Shown here one piece after another: positions 44,301 through 59,700 of a DNA stretch of 64,000 nucleotides. Source of the DNA: Prostheceraeus crozeri (taxonomy: Eukaryota > Platyhelminthes > Polycladida > Euryleptidae). Every line of letters starts with the position of its first letter. Within the stretch, counting starts at the first letter, position 1. The notes below the pieces were generated by a model, which did no database searches, was not told where the DNA came from, and was given only the letters and a program-made list of their open reading frames with translations. The DNA is taken from positions 37,001-101,000 of the forward strand of contig CAJQUW010015464.1 in the NCBI GenBank assembly GCA_907163375.1, given 5' to 3'. The position numbers and the translations under genes were made by a program.

Positions 44301-47300
44301 TGCTATAATTGAATGGGAGCAAAACGAATAACAAATGTCTCAATTATTTCGTCAACAGCTTTCTTTGTAGTTTGACCCGCTCTTCTCAATTATCACTGTT
44401 GGAATATCATGCAGATAGCACTTTTTGAGAAATGAGAAAAAATCAAAATGGCGGACAGAAAAACCGAAACTGCAATCTACGTCTCGCTTAATATTCATTG
44501 TGCATTAATAACAAGTCTTGGTTCATAATGTGCTTAAGAAGGAGACTGTGAGTAAGTGGGTGAGTTAGAACAAATATGATAGTAGACAGTATTGTCTGAT
44601 ATTTTAGCTGATAACTGCATGATCCTGTCTGCTCTGAACAGCCACTTCTGGCTGTTCTTTGTCTCATATTGTCTGTTGCAATTGTCTCATCATAATGACT
44701 GATAAATTGTCTGGTATTTGGCTGATCACGGTTTACAATGTACGGTAAAAATACGAAAAGAGTTCATCACAACCCCGTGTTCGATTAAGATGGTTGCGAA
44801 GAATGTCAGCGGTCTGAACTTACTTGCTTCGGACTGCGTAGAGACATGCCCAAGAAGAATAATTGTTATCAAGAAGGAGAACATTTCGCTGAGTTTCTGT
44901 CTTCATGAATGGACGTGACCGAAATATTTACGTAGCTAGATATGTTTTCATTGCTTGCGTGGTCTCAATTCAAGAGAAACGTGAAAATGTTTGCGAATCC
45001 TACGTGTACAAGAAACGAGTTGGAAGAAGAACAAATAAAGCATATTAATTGAATGTGATTGATTTGAAAGCCACTGATCGTGAAAACAATTTCGAATTCG
45101 AAAAATATTCTGAGTAGGTAAATTGCTTTATTGAAGTTTACAATGACAGGAGGTGGATCAATCTCTCTAAGTTCATTCGAATATTCCGGGAATCAGTAGA
45201 ATAGAAAACAATTTTTTTCAGATCGGAACGAGCGGTGAAAATGTAGCAATATATGAAATCACAGCAACAAGTTGCAAAGTAAAAATCATAATATAAAAAA
45301 GAGATCATTTGCCAAAACCGATGAATGGGCGACTAAAACGGTGGCTTGGTGCTCGAGGTGCCGTCAAACTACATTACGTTCAACCACGCCGAGATCTCTA
45401 ACGAAAAATAGGTCGAAGGAAATGATCCGGGTCAGACTGATACAACCATAGAAGTGGATAATAGTACACTAGAATGAAAGTTTGATGTCTTGCCTATATA
45501 AAATGATGGCACTTTGAAAAATCTATGGTTTATAGATCAGATTCGATGTAAAAGATTATATCATAGTCCAACTATTTGTCAAGTTGATTGTTGAAATTGT
45601 TGACAGCAAATTACAGGATTTTCATGAAGAGAATTTTAGTGAGATGGTGGTATTGTATCATGTGAATAGCCTACTATTCCATTGATTAACATACTGTGTC
45701 TATTTCTGCCTGTCATTGACAACTATTATGCAAATTTTCAACACTGGATTAAGAATTAAAATTTGGTTCACAGAGTCATTTTGAAAGTGGTCGCTGTATT
45801 GGTTGGAAGAACATCTCAAGAATTCACAAATAAAATTTCTAATTATTGGATAATTTCCCCGTCAAGCGGTTAAGAAACCTAGTGCCTTTTTGGAATAAAC
45901 ACACTGAAAGCTTCTTTACCTACGATCATTTCTCAGATAAATAGAATGTCGCTGGACCTCTTCAATTAATCATTGAATGACTTATGTGATATAGTTTGAT
46001 GATATTTTGGAAACTGATATTCGAATGCATGCAGAGATTTTGAAAATTGTTCAAATGTAAAGAACAGGGGAACCCTTCAAAGTAAAATGAATAACAGAAG
46101 ATTTCTTGGCCTGATTTCAAGCTGGACCAATGCATGCTCTGTAAATCTACATTAAAAGTTGCATATGTGTCTGATTATACTCTTGATAGATTATAGGAGC
46201 GATATCACAAAATGATGAACGTACAGAACGTTTTAAAGGATTTTTTCCTTCTTTGTCATCCTGTCACCGCAGTCTTTCATAAATTCACTATTACTTTTGT
46301 GTACATGATCTTTGGAAAAGGGCCAACAATCCAGATCACAAACTGACTTGATAATTGAAAATGACAAACAGAAAACAAGAAAACCAGCTCGCAAAATCTG
46401 CATTTTGCCGCAACTAAGTTCCCCCGGAGTGTGCCGTAATTTTCATGCAATTTCCATTCTAGGACTTTCTATGGTATTGTTAATTTCTATGGATACAACA
46501 CGTCATTCCTACAACACGAATATTTATTAGTGTAGTGATGGAATGAAGTAGGAACAAAAAAAGGTGGAGTTCTTTAAAATGTAAATAGCAGAATTTGATG
46601 CAAGGTTTACTTAAGCAAACTAAATGTGCATGTAATTGATGCGGGCATCAATGTAGGAATACCATATGAGATTTCAAGGTAGGTAATGTACAAATCAGAG
46701 ACCGAGTTAGCAGTTATCTAATTAGGTGGTTACCGTTATCCCGTTATCCGGTTATCAAATCATTAGCAGTGTTAGACAGTGGCGTCGGGTGCGCCCAGAC
46801 CATAGGCATTCACTCGGCATTGGAATACTATTTCTATACCAGACTTTTTATGTTACAACATTAATTTTCATAAAAGCTGAATTTTGAATAACAATTTCCC
46901 GAACATTTTTTAAGGCCAAGTAAATGTGCACACGAGAAGTGATTGCTCATGTCTCTTAACCGCCTTACTCAAGGAACTGATTATTATATCCCCTCTCTGT
47001 CCAGACCACATTTTCTCGAGTAAAAAATAGGCAAGGGAACAGTTTCTTGCGTTTCTCATGACCGGTCAACCGCTCACATGTTTGAAATTCTGATGCATTA
47101 AAATGTCTTGTGTATTCCTTATTTCTTTCTCTGTGAGTACTTTCAATTTTTATATCAGGTGTTGGCCCACCTTGCTTGACGACTGTCATCTTTTCAGTAC
47201 ATTCAGTACATCCATCGAAGACTTTTATCACACTGAAAAGTGTTTCTCCGGAAATTTGAATAATTGGCTGAAGGTAATTTGAATAATTGGCCACAACAAA

Positions 47301-47558
47301 GGAACAACATCTCCGAGAAAAGTTTCAATAGTACGCGCAACTTCCTCAAAAAATGTTGAAAAATTGCGCTCGATTGCAACAATCGATATTTTGCCTTTCG
47401 TATCAGCTTTTTGAAGTTTGGGATCATGCAGTTCTCGAATGTTTTGGTAATGATTTGGACGAAAAGTATTTGCGTATTTCATGATGCGGCCGAATTTTGT
47501 TTGTAAATAACTAATAACTAATGAATGTCATTGTTGGAAAGCTGGTAATTAACAATAG
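41369..47558. repeat. 6.19-kb tandem repeat unit, copy 2
   Basis: Copy 2 is 6190 bp and directly abuts copies 1 and 3. It differs from copy 1 at scattered positions, for example CTCATAACATC against CTCAACATC near 41987. Through most of its length it is especially close to copy 3. Confidence 0.97.
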
Positions 47559-50500
47559 GCCTATAATACTTTGATTAATAATATTTTTTATGAATTTTTT
47601 ATTCTAATTCATGATTTTTCTCAAAAAGGCTTCGATGGATGATTTCTTAACCATCATATTCAGAATCTGGAGGTCAAATTACAAAGGAATGTGAAGAAAA
47701 ATCTTGTAGGAGATTTCAAAAATGATTAAAAAAATTAAGATTAAAAAAATATATCATCAAAGAAACTTTTTTGTGAGATAGGGAATGGTCTGGGCTATCA
47801 GAAAATGTGAAGTATTAAATCTTCCTATTTCTAGTTTTTGAGAGAATTCAAATTTTCGGAATGGCGGTATTTTCAGACCTTTAAGGCCATTTTTCTCAGA
47901 AATTATTATAATTATCGAGGAGTTACATATTATGAACCAATATAACAGTGGGTATAAAGTATCTGCTAAACTCAAAAGTATCTCAACTTCCTATTGTCAT
48001 TTGATCAGCTGAAAATGCCACATGAGCCGCCTCTGGATATGCTTTATGTTTATAATTATCAAATACATGTGTAAATACATATCTGCAAGTTGCAATATGT
48101 GCTCGTACTATGCTGAATCTCTTTGCAGTCATTTGCACAGAGTTCACAGTTGTTACAGTGCTCATGTAAAGTGGCTCATAACATCTGCGTATTTAGTGCG
48201 GTGCGTACTTTAGTTCATGCTGCTTCATTCGGATATACTAGGCTTCATGTACCGAGTTAATCACTTTCTCTTCCATGTTCCCTCCTTCTTCGTTACATTC
48301 CGATATTATTTTTAACTGGAGTTATTATGTCAACATCTGGTGCAGTCATGTTCGATAGACTAGAGTAAATTGGTCTCATTTATTCTGATAATTGCGATCG
48401 AATGAACAGCTGTGCAAACAATAGAACAATGCATGCAGCATAATGATTTATATTCGTAAAATCAGCGAGTAAAACAGACATTGCTATACGTGCGAGCTGA
48501 CCTATCATTTTGGTATTTTCTTGACATCGCTGTGCTCGCTACCCATGCAAGTTTACTGAGACATGGCGACTGCCTCTTCTATTACAAATTGAATGGACAT
48601 GAGAGAGCGAGAAAGAGGGTATGCGTGGTATGGTATCGAAAGGGAAGCAGAGCACCATCAGATCTAGATGAGGAATCTATAAGGAAGCATGTTATCATTG
48701 GGTACAAGAGAACGAACTCAGATTTGCCATGTGCCATTCTGTAACGGCTGTTTTCTTTTGTTGTTGAAGAAAAGGAACGATGAATGCTTAATACATGTAA
48801 TCAGATGAACATGTACCGTGGAATTAATTGATAATTACTCGCAACGTCTAGACAAAAACTTGAATGAATAGCACTCGAAATTTAATTGGCACAAGTGATC
48901 AAACCAAAAGTGAAACGTTTTGTGGCTTAGTCTATATAGCTTTATAATTCAAATTTCGGTTGAAGGCCTTTTGTGAATTGATGCAGCCTATGATGTTCCA
49001 ACCGATGAAATCAAATCTGCGTCACAAATGTTTTCATCTGCATCTGAATGTTTCGTGTTGCTTTCCTTTTTCTGTTGTGAATATAATTTTACTTTTCAGT
49101 GATTTGCCGAGAGCCGAGGAACTATTGTATTAGTTGCTCAATATATTCGAATGCAATTAATACAAAGTATCTGCAGCTTAAGGCTGGAGCGTCATTCATC
49201 ATTTTTCATTATTTCTATCACTAACAAAAACAGTAATTTACGTGATGCATCAATAATTTTGTGACAACATTTCAGAATTTGACTATTTCTTCATAAATTG
49301 TTATCTCAACACGGATTATCAAATACTGCTATTGATCATAGAAGGAAATACAAGGGAATACCTCTGATGTAAGAAGAAAATGAGATGTTAGGATGTCAAT
49401 AAAAAAAATTATTAAATTTCACATACGATGGTATCATAATGAGATGAAAAAATTAGGACTAAAATAGTATATAATGTAGGTAAGGTCCATCATGTTTCCA
49501 ACATACATTCATGAATGGAAATCTAAAACTGATCAATGAATGTATGTACAACTGGTTATCAATAAGAAAATGAAGTATTTCTAGATTCGATACAAAGATT
49601 TTCAGATGTTCAGTGGGCAAAAGCTTGTAAACACGCTCATACACAGTACATGAATGCAATCATAAGTACCCCCTCCTTAAATCGTATAGAGTGGTTTGTA
49701 GTCGTCTATCAAGTACCTCAATAATCAATTAATTTCTATGCCAAATCGAATCTAGCATTCTAGCCATAGAAATGGATCTTCATCTATGTTTTTGTCTTCT
49801 AGATGTCTACGGATAACTATGTAATTTTTCACACTTCATAGTTTTGACATAGCTATTCAGTCCCTTCCATTCAATACTTCAATACTATTCTGCTGTCAAT
49901 TGCGATATCAAATAAAACTGCTTATAAGAGCTGGCGAATAAGTAATATCACAGCTGTCGCCACAAATCAACCATTGATTCCATACTTCCCTTATAGACTT
50001 AATCCTATTCATCTGAGTAAGTTGAAGCAGTGGCGGACGAGGTCTCTTCTCCCTTGATTTGAATCAAATAACACGAAGGACTGCAGTTTTTAATTATGGC
50101 TTTTCCGTCTAGCTATACATATAATGCCTTTCTTCTTAAGTCCAAGTTTGTGGGTTCAGGCATGATTGAAAAAAATCTCGAGAAAATCCAAATTAATTGA
50201 TTCTCAGCGATCAGCAGCAGAGTTCAAAGCTTTGGGCGACAATTCAGAATGCTTATAGAAAGGAAATAATAAATTTGGAGCGCTATCAAAATGTCAATGA
50301 AGTTGTATTGCTCCAGAGCTTGAATGGCTAATTCGTGTAAGAAAGAATGAGTTAAAAGAGTTGAACTTTTCTATGTTCCATTTGAAGCCAAAGCTTTGTT
50401 GTTCAACATAATTATGTGCCATTTTTAATTGTCTTGACTTTTCGATAAAGTAGAGTTCCTTGATATCAGACAACTTTACTAGAATGGAGTTGCTATAATT

Positions 50501-53500
50501 GAATGGGAGCAAAACGAATAAAAATGTCTCAATTATTTCATCAACAGCTTTCTTTGTAGTTTGACTCGCTCTTCTCAATTATCACTGTTGGAATATCATG
50601 CAGATAGCACTTTTTGAGAAATGAGAAAAAATCAAAATGGCGGACAGAAAAACCGAAACTGCAATCTACGTCTCGCTTAATATTCATTGTGCATTAATAA
50701 CAAGTCTTGGTTCATAATGTGCTTAAGAAGGAGACTGTGAGTAAGTGGGTGAGTTAGAACAAATATGATAGTAGACAGTATTGTCTGATATTTTAGCTGA
50801 TAACTGCATGATCCTGTCTGCTCTGAACAGCCACTTCTGGCTGTTCTTTGTCTCATATTGTCTGTTGCAATTGTCTCATCATAATGACTGATAAATTGTC
50901 TGGTATTTGGCTGATCACGGTTTACAATGTACGGTAAAAATACGAAAAGAGTTCATCACAACCCCGTGTTCGATTAAGATGGTTGCGAAGAATGTCAGCG
51001 GTCTGAACTTACTTGCTTCGGACTGCGTAGCAACATGCCCAAGAAGAATAATTGTTATCAAGAAGGAGAACATTTCGCTGAGTTTCTGTCTTCATGAATG
51101 GACGTGACCGAAATATTTATGCATCTAGATATGTTTGCATTGCTTGCGTGGTCTCAATTCAATAGAAACGTGAAAATGTTTGCAAATCCTACGTGTACAA
51201 GAAACGAGTTGGAAGAAGAACAAATAAAGCATATTAATTGAATGTGATTGATTTGAAAGCCACTGATCGTGAAAACAATTTCGAATTCGAAAAATATTCT
51301 GAGTACATAAATTGCTTTATTGAAGTTTACAATGACAGGAGGTGGATCAATCTCTCTAAGTTCATTCGAATATTCCGGGAATTAGTAGAATAGAAAACAA
51401 TTTTTTTCAGATCGGAACGAGCGGTGAAAATGTAGCAATATATGAAATCACAGCAACAAGTTGCAAAGTAAAAATCATAATATAAAAAAGAGATCATTTG
51501 CCAAAACCGATGAATGGGCGACTAAAACGGTGGCTTGGTGCTCGAGGTGCCGTCAAACTACATTACGTTCAACCACGCCGAGATCTCTAACGAAAAATAG
51601 GTCGAAGGAAATGATCCGGGTCAGACTGATACAACCATAGAAGTGGATAATAGTACACTAGAATGAAAGTTTGATGTCTTGCCTATATAAAATGATGGCA
51701 CTTTGAAAAATCTATGGTTTATAGATCAGATTCGATGTAAAAGATTATATCATAGTCCAACTATTTGTCAAGTTGATTGTTGAAATTGTTGACAGCAAAT
51801 TACAGGATTTTCATGAAGAGAATTTTAGTGAGATGGTGGTATTGTATCATGTGAATAGCCTACTATTCCATTGATTAACATACTGTGTCTATTTCTGCCT
51901 GTCATTGACAACTATTATGCAAATTTTCAACACTGGATTAAGAATTAAAATTTGGTTCACAGAGTCATTTTGAAAGTGGTCGCTGTATTGGTTGGAAGAA
52001 CATCTCAAGAATTCACAAATAAAATTTCTAATTATTGGATAATTTCCCCGTCAAGCGGTTAAGAAACCTAGTGCCTTTTTGGAATAAACACACTGAAAGC
52101 TTCTTTACCTACGATCATTTCTCAGATAAATAGAATGTCGCTGGACCTCTTCAATTAATCATTGAATGACTTATGTGATATAGTTTGATGATATTTTGGA
52201 AACTGATATTCGAATGCATGCAGAGATTTTGAAAATTGTTCAAATGTAAAGAACAGGGGAACCCTTCAAAGTAAAATGAATAACAGAAGATTTCTTGGCC
52301 TGATTTCAAGCTGGACCAATGCATGCTCTGTAAATCTACATTAAAAGTTGCATATGTGTCTGATTATACTCTTGATAGATTATAGGAGCGATATCACAAA
52401 ATGATGAACGTACAGAACGTTTTAAAGGATTTTTTCCTTCTTTGTCATCCTGTCACCGCAGTCTTTCATAAATTCACTATTACTTTTGTGTACATGATCT
52501 TTGGAAAAGGGCCAACAATCCAGATCACAAACTGACTTGATAATTGAAAATGACAAACAGAAAACAAGAAAACCAGCTCGCAAAATCTGCATTTTGCCGC
52601 AACTAAGTTCCCCCGGAGTGTGCCGTAATTTTCATGCAATTTCCATTCTAGGACTTTCTATGGTATTGTTAATTTCTATGGATACAACACGTCATTCCTA
52701 CAACACGAATATTTATTAGTGTAGTGATGGAATGAAGTAGGAACAAAAAAAGGTGGAGTTCTTTAAAATGTAAATAGCAGAATTTGATGCAAGGTTTACT
52801 TAAGCAAACTAAATGTGCATGTAATTGATGCGGGCATCAATGTAGGAATACCATATGAGATTTCAAGGTAGGTAATGTACAAATCAGAGACCGAGTTAGC
52901 AGTTATCTAATTAGGTGGTTACCGTTATCCCGTTATCCGGTTATCAAATCATTAGCAGTGTTAGACAGTGGCGTCGGGTGCGCCCAGACCATAGGCATTC
53001 ACTCGGCATTGGAATACTATTTCTATACCAGACTTTTTATGTTACAACATTAATTTTCATAAAAGCTGAATTTTGAATAACAATTTCCCGAACATTTTTT
53101 AAGGCCAAGTAAATGTGCACACGAGAAGTGATTGCTCATGTCTCTTAACCGCCTTACTCAAGGAACTGATTATTATATCCCCTCTCTGTCCAGACCACAT
53201 TTTCTCGAGTAAAAAATAGGCAAGGGAACAGTTTCTTGCGTTTCTCATGACCGGTCAGCCGCTCACATGTTTGAAATTCTGATGCATTAAAATGTCTTGT
53301 GTATTCCTTATTTCTTTCTCTGTGAGTACTTTCAATTTTTATATCAGGTGTTGGCCCACCTTGCTTGACGACTGTCATCTTTTCAGTACATTCAGTACAT
53401 CCATCGAAGACTTTTATCACACTGAAAAGTGTTTCTCCGGAAATTTGAATAATTGGCTGAAGGTAATTTGAATAATTGGCCACAACAAAGGAACAACATC

Positions 53501-53747
53501 TCCGAGAAAAGTTTCAATAGTACGCGCAACTTCCTCAAAAAATGTTGAAAAATTGCGCTCGATTGCAACAATCGATATTTTGCCTTTCGTATCAGCTTTT
53601 TGAAGTTTGGGATCATGCAGTTCTCGAATGTTTTGGTAATGATTTGGACGAAAAGTATTTGCGTATTTCATGATGCGGCCGAATTTTGTTTGTAAATAAC
53701 TAATAACTAATGAATGTCATTGTTGGAAAGCTGGTAATTAACAATAG
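47559..53747. repeat. 6.19-kb tandem repeat unit, copy 3
   Basis: Copy 3 is 6189 bp. It has a local cluster of private or rarely shared variants at about 51108-51380 (ATTTATGCATCTAGATATG, AGTACATAAATTG, GGGAATTAG). A 1-bp deletion near 50520 lengthens one minus-strand open frame. Confidence 0.97.
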
Positions 53748-56700
53748 GCCTATAATACTTTGATTAATAATATTTTTTATGAATTTTTTATTCTAATTCA
53801 TGATTTTTCTCAAAAAGGCTTCGATGGATGATTTCTTAACCATCATATTCAGAATCTGGAGGTCAAATTACAAAGGAATGTGAAGAAAAATCTTGTAGGA
53901 GATTTCAAAAATGATTAAAAAAATTAAGATTAAAAAAATATATCATCAAAGAAACTTTTTTGTGAGATAGGGAATGGTCTGGGCTATCAGAAAATGTGAA
54001 GTATTAAATCTTCCTATTTCTAGTTTTTGAGAGAATTCAAATTTTCGGAATGGCGGTATTTTCAGACCTTTAAGGCCATTTTTCTCAGAAATTATTATAA
54101 TTATCGAGGAGTTACATATTATGAACCAATATAACAGTGGGTATAAAGTATCTGCTAAACTCAAAAGTATCTCAACTTCCTATTGTCATTTGATCAGCTG
54201 AAAATGCCACATGAGCCGCCTCTGGATATGCTTTATGTTTATAATTATCAAATACATGTGTAAATACATATCTGCAAGTTGCAATATGTGCTCGTACTAT
54301 GCTGAATCTCTTTGCAGTCATTTGCACAGAGTTCACAGTTGTTACAGTGCTCATGTAAAGTGGCTCATAACATCTGCGTATTTAGTGCGGTGCGTACTTT
54401 AGTTCATGCTGCTTCATTCGGATATACTAGGCTTCATGTACCGAGTTAATCACTTTCTCTTCCATGTTCCCTCCTTCTTCGTTACATTCCGATATTATTT
54501 TTAACTGGAGTTATTATGTCAACATCTGGTGCAGTCATGTTCGATAGACTAGAGTAAATTGGTCTCATTTATTCTGATAATTGCGATCGAATGAACAGCT
54601 GTGCAAACAATAGAACAATGCATGCAGCATAATGATTTATATTCGTAAAATCAGCGAGTAAAACAGACATTGCTATACGTGCGAGCTGACCTATCATTTT
54701 GGTATTTTCTTGACATCGTTGTGCTCGCTACCCATGCAAGTTTACTGAGACATGGCGACTGCCTCTTCTATTACAAATTGAATGGACATGAGAGAGCGAG
54801 AAAGAGGGTATGTGTGGTATGGTATCGAAAGGGAAGCAGAGCACCATCAGATCTAGATGAGGAATCTATAAGGAAGCATGTTATCATTGGGTACAAGAGA
54901 ACGAACTCAGATTTGCCATGTGCCATTCTGTAACGGCTGTTTTCTTTTTGTTGTTGAAGAAAAGGAACGATGAATGCTTAATACATGTAATCAGATGAAC
55001 ATGTAACGTGGAATTAATTGATACTTACTCGCAACGTCTAGACAAAAACTTGAATGTTTAGCACTCGAAATTTAATTGGCACAAGTGATCAAAACCAAAA
55101 GTGAAACGTTTTGTGGCTTAGTCTATATAGCTTTATAATTCAAATTTCGGTTGAAGGCCTTTTGTGAATTGATGCAGCCTATGATGTTCCAACCGATGAA
55201 ATCAAATCTGCGTCACAAATGTTTTCATCTGCATCTGAATGTTTCGTGTTGCTTTCCTTTTTCTGTTGTGAATATAATTTTACTTTTCAGTGATTTGCCG
55301 AGAGCCGAGGAACTATTGTATTAGTTGCTCAATATATTCGAATGCAATTAATACAAAGTATCTGCAGCTTAAGGCTGGAGCGTCATTCATCATTTTTCAT
55401 TATTTCTATCACTAACAAAAACAGTAATTTACGTGATGCATCAATAATTTTGTGACAACATTTCAGAATTTGACTATTTCTTCATAAATTGTTATCTCAA
55501 CACGGATTATCAAATACTGCTATTGATCATAGAAGGAAATACAAGGGAATACCTCTGATGTAAGAAGAAAATGAGATGTTAGGATGTCAATAAAAAAAAT
55601 TATTAAATTTCACATACGATGGTATCATAATGAGATGAAAAAATTAGGACTAAAATAGTATATAATGTAGGTAAGGTCCATCATGTTTTCAAACATACAT
55701 TCATGAATGGAAATCTAAAACTGATCAATGAATGTATGTACAACTGGTTATCAATAAGAAAATGAAGTATTTCTAGATTCGATACAAAGATTTTCAGATG
55801 TTCAGTGGGCAAAAGCTTGTAAACACGCTCATACACAGTACATGAATGCAATCATAAGTACCCACCCTCCTTAAATCGTATAGAGTGGTTTGTAGTCGTC
55901 TATCAAGTACCTCAATAATCAATTAATTTCTATGCCAAATCGAATCTAGCATTCTAGCCATAGAAATGGATCTTCATCTATGTTTTTGTCTTCTAGATGT
56001 CTACGGATAACTATGTAATTTTTCACACTTCATAGTTTTGACATAGCTATTCAGTCCCTTCCATTCAATACTTCAATACTATTCTGCTGTCAATTGCGAT
56101 ATCAAATAAAACTGCTTATAAGAGCTGGCGAATAAGTAATATCACAGCTGTCGCCACAAATCAACCATTGATTCCATACTTCCCTTATAGACTTAATCCT
56201 ATTCATCTGAGTAAGTTGAAGCAGTGGCGGACGAGGTCTGTTCTCCCTTGATTTGAATCAAATAACACGAAGGACTGCAGTTTTTAATTATGGCTTTTCC
56301 ATCTAGCTATACATATAATGCCTTTCTTCTTAAGTCCAAGTTTGTGGGTTCAGGCATGATTGAAAAAAATCTCGAGAAAATCCAAATTAATTGATTCTCA
56401 GCGATCAGCAGCAGAGTTCAAAGCTTTGGGAGACAATTCAGAATGCTTATAGAAAGGAAATAATAAATTTGGAGCGCTATCAAAATGTCAATGAAGTTGT
56501 ATTGCTCCAGAGCTTGAATGGCTAATTCGTGTAAGAAAGAATGAGTTAAAAGAGCTGAACTTTTCTATGTTCCATTTGAAGCCAAAGCTTTGTTGTTCAA
56601 CATAATTATGTGCCATTTTTAATTGTCTTGACTTTTCGATAAAGTAGAATTCCTTGATATCAGACAACTTTACTAGAATGGAGTTGCTATAATTGAATGG

Positions 56701-59700
56701 GAGCAAAACGAATAACAAATGTCTCAATTATTTCATCAACAGCTTTCTTTGTAGTTTGACCCGCTCTTCTCAATTATCACTGTTGGAATATCATGCAGAT
56801 AGCACTTTTTGAGAAATGAGAAAAAATCAAAATGGCGGACAGAAAAACTGAAACTGCAATCTAGGTCTCGCTTAATATTCATTATGCATTAGTAACAAGT
56901 CTTGGTTCATAATGTGCTTAAGAAGGAGACTGTGAGTAAGTGGGTGAGTTAGAACAAATATGATAGTAGACAGTATTGTCTGATATTTTAGCTGATAACT
57001 GCATGATCCTGTCTGCTCTGAACAGCCACTTCTGGCTGTTCTTTGTCTCATATTGTCTGTTGCAATTGTCTCATCATAATGACTGATACATTGTCTGGTA
57101 TTTGGCTGATCACGGTTTACAATGTACGGTAAAAATACGAAAAGAGTTCATCACAACCCCGTGTTCGATTAAGATGGTTGCGAAGAATGTTAGTGGTCTG
57201 AACTTACTTGCTTCGGACTGCGTAGCAACATGCCCAAGAAGAATAATTGTTATCAAGAAGGAGAACATTTCGCTGAGTTTCTGTCTTCATGAATGGACGT
57301 GACCGAAATATTTACGTAGCTAGATATGTTTTCATTGCTTGCGTGGTCTCAATTCAAGAGAAACGTGAAAATGTTTGCGAATCCTACGTGTACAAGAAAC
57401 GAGTTGGAAGAAGAACAAATAAAGCATATTAATTGAATGTGATTGATTTGAAAGCCACTGATCGTGAAAACAATTTCGAATTCGAAAAATATTCTGAGTA
57501 GGTAAATTGCTTTATTGAAGTTTACAATGACAGGAGGTGGATCAATCTCTCTAAGTTCATTCGAATATTCCGGGAATCAGTAGAATAGAAAACAATTTTT
57601 TTCAGATCGGAACGAGCGGTGAAAATGTAGCAATATATGAAATCACAGCAACAAGTTGCAAAGTAAAAATCATAATATAAAAAAGAGATCATTTGCCAAA
57701 ACCGATGAATGGGCGACTAAAACGGTGGCTTGGTGCTCGAGGTGCCGTCAAACTACATTACGTTCAACCACGCCGAGATCTCTAACGAAAAATAGGTCGA
57801 AGGAAATGATCCGGGTCAGACTGATACAACCATAGAAGTGGATAATAGTACACTAGAATGAAAGTTTGATGTCTTGCCTATATAAAATGATGGCACTTTG
57901 AAAAATCTATGGTTTATAGATCAGATTCGATGTAAAAGATTATTCATAGTCCAACTATTTGTCAAGTTGATTGTTGAAATTGTTGACAGCAAATTACAGG
58001 ATTTTCATGAAGAGAATTTTAGTGAGATGGTGGTATTGTATCATGTGAATAGCCTACTATTCCATTGATTAACATACTGTGTCTATTTCTGCCTGTCATT
58101 GACAACTATTATGCAAATTTTCAACACTGGATTAAGAATTAAAATTTGGTTCACAGAGTCATTTTGAAAGTGGTCGCTGTATTGGTTGGAAGAACATCTC
58201 AAGAATTCACAAATAAAATTTCTAATTATTGGATAATTTCCCCGTCAAGCGGTTAAGAAACCTAGTGCCTTTTTGGAATAAACACACTGAAAGCTTCTTT
58301 ACCTACGATCATTTCTCAGATAAATAGAATGTCGCTGGACCTCTTCAATTAATCATTGAATGACTTATGTGATATAGTTTGATGATATTTTGGAAACTGA
58401 TATTCGAATGCATGCAGAGATTTTGAAAATTGTTCAAATGTAAAGAACAGGGGAACCCTTCAAAGTAAAATGAATAACAGAAGATTTCTTGGCCTGATTT
58501 CAAGCTGGACCAATGCATGCTCTGTAAATCTACATTAAAAGTTGCATATGTGTCTGATTATACTCTTGATAGATTATAGGAGCGATATCACAAAATGATG
58601 AACGTACAGAACGTTTTAAAGGATTTTTTCCTTCTTTGTCATCCTGTCACCGCAGTCTTTCATAAATTCACTATTACTTTTGTGTACATGATCTTTGGAA
58701 AAGGGCCAACAATCCAGATCACAAACTGACTTGATAATTGAAAATGACAAACAGAAAACAAGAAAACCAGCTCGCAAAATCTGCATTTTGCCGCAACTAA
58801 GTTCCCCCGGAGTGTGCCGTAATTTTCATGCAATTTCCATTCTAGGACTTTCTATGGTATTGTTAATTTCTATGGATACAACACGTCATTCCTACAACAC
58901 GAATATTTATTAGTGTAGTGATGGAATGAAGTAGGAACAAAAAAAGGTGGAGTTCTTTAAAATGTAAATAGCAGAATTTGATGCAAGGTTTACTTAAGCA
59001 AACTAAATGTGCATGTAATTGATGCGGGCATCAATGTAGGAATACCATATGAGATTTCAAGGTAGGTAATGTACAAATCAGAGACCGAGTTAGCAGTTAT
59101 CTAATTAGGTGGTTACCGTTATCCCGTTATCCGGTTATCAAATCATTAGCAGTGTTAGACAGTGGCGTCGGGTGCGCCCAGACCATAGGCATTCACTCGG
59201 CATTGGAATACTATTTCTATACCAGACTTTTTATGTTACAACATTAATTTTTCATAAAAGCTGAATTTTGAATAACAATTTCCCGAACATTTTTTAAGGC
59301 CAAGTAAATGTGCACACGAGAAGTGATTGCTCATGTCTCTTAACCGCCTTACTCAAGGAACTGATTATTATATCCCCTCTCTGTCCAGACCACATTTTCT
59401 CGAGTAAAAAATAGGCAAGGGAAGAGTTTCTTGCGTTTCTCATGACCGGTCAGCCGCTCACATGTTTGAAATTCTGATGCATTAAAATGTCTTGTGTATT
59501 CCTTATTTCTTTCTCTGTGAGTACTTTCAATTTTTATATCAGGTGTTGGCCCACCTTGCTTGACGACTGTCATCTTTTCAGTACATTCAGTACATCCATC
59601 GAAGACTTTTATCACACTGAAAAGTGTTTCTCCGGAAATTTGAATAATTGGCAGAAGGTAATTTGAATAATTGGCCACAACAAAGGAACAACATCTCCGA

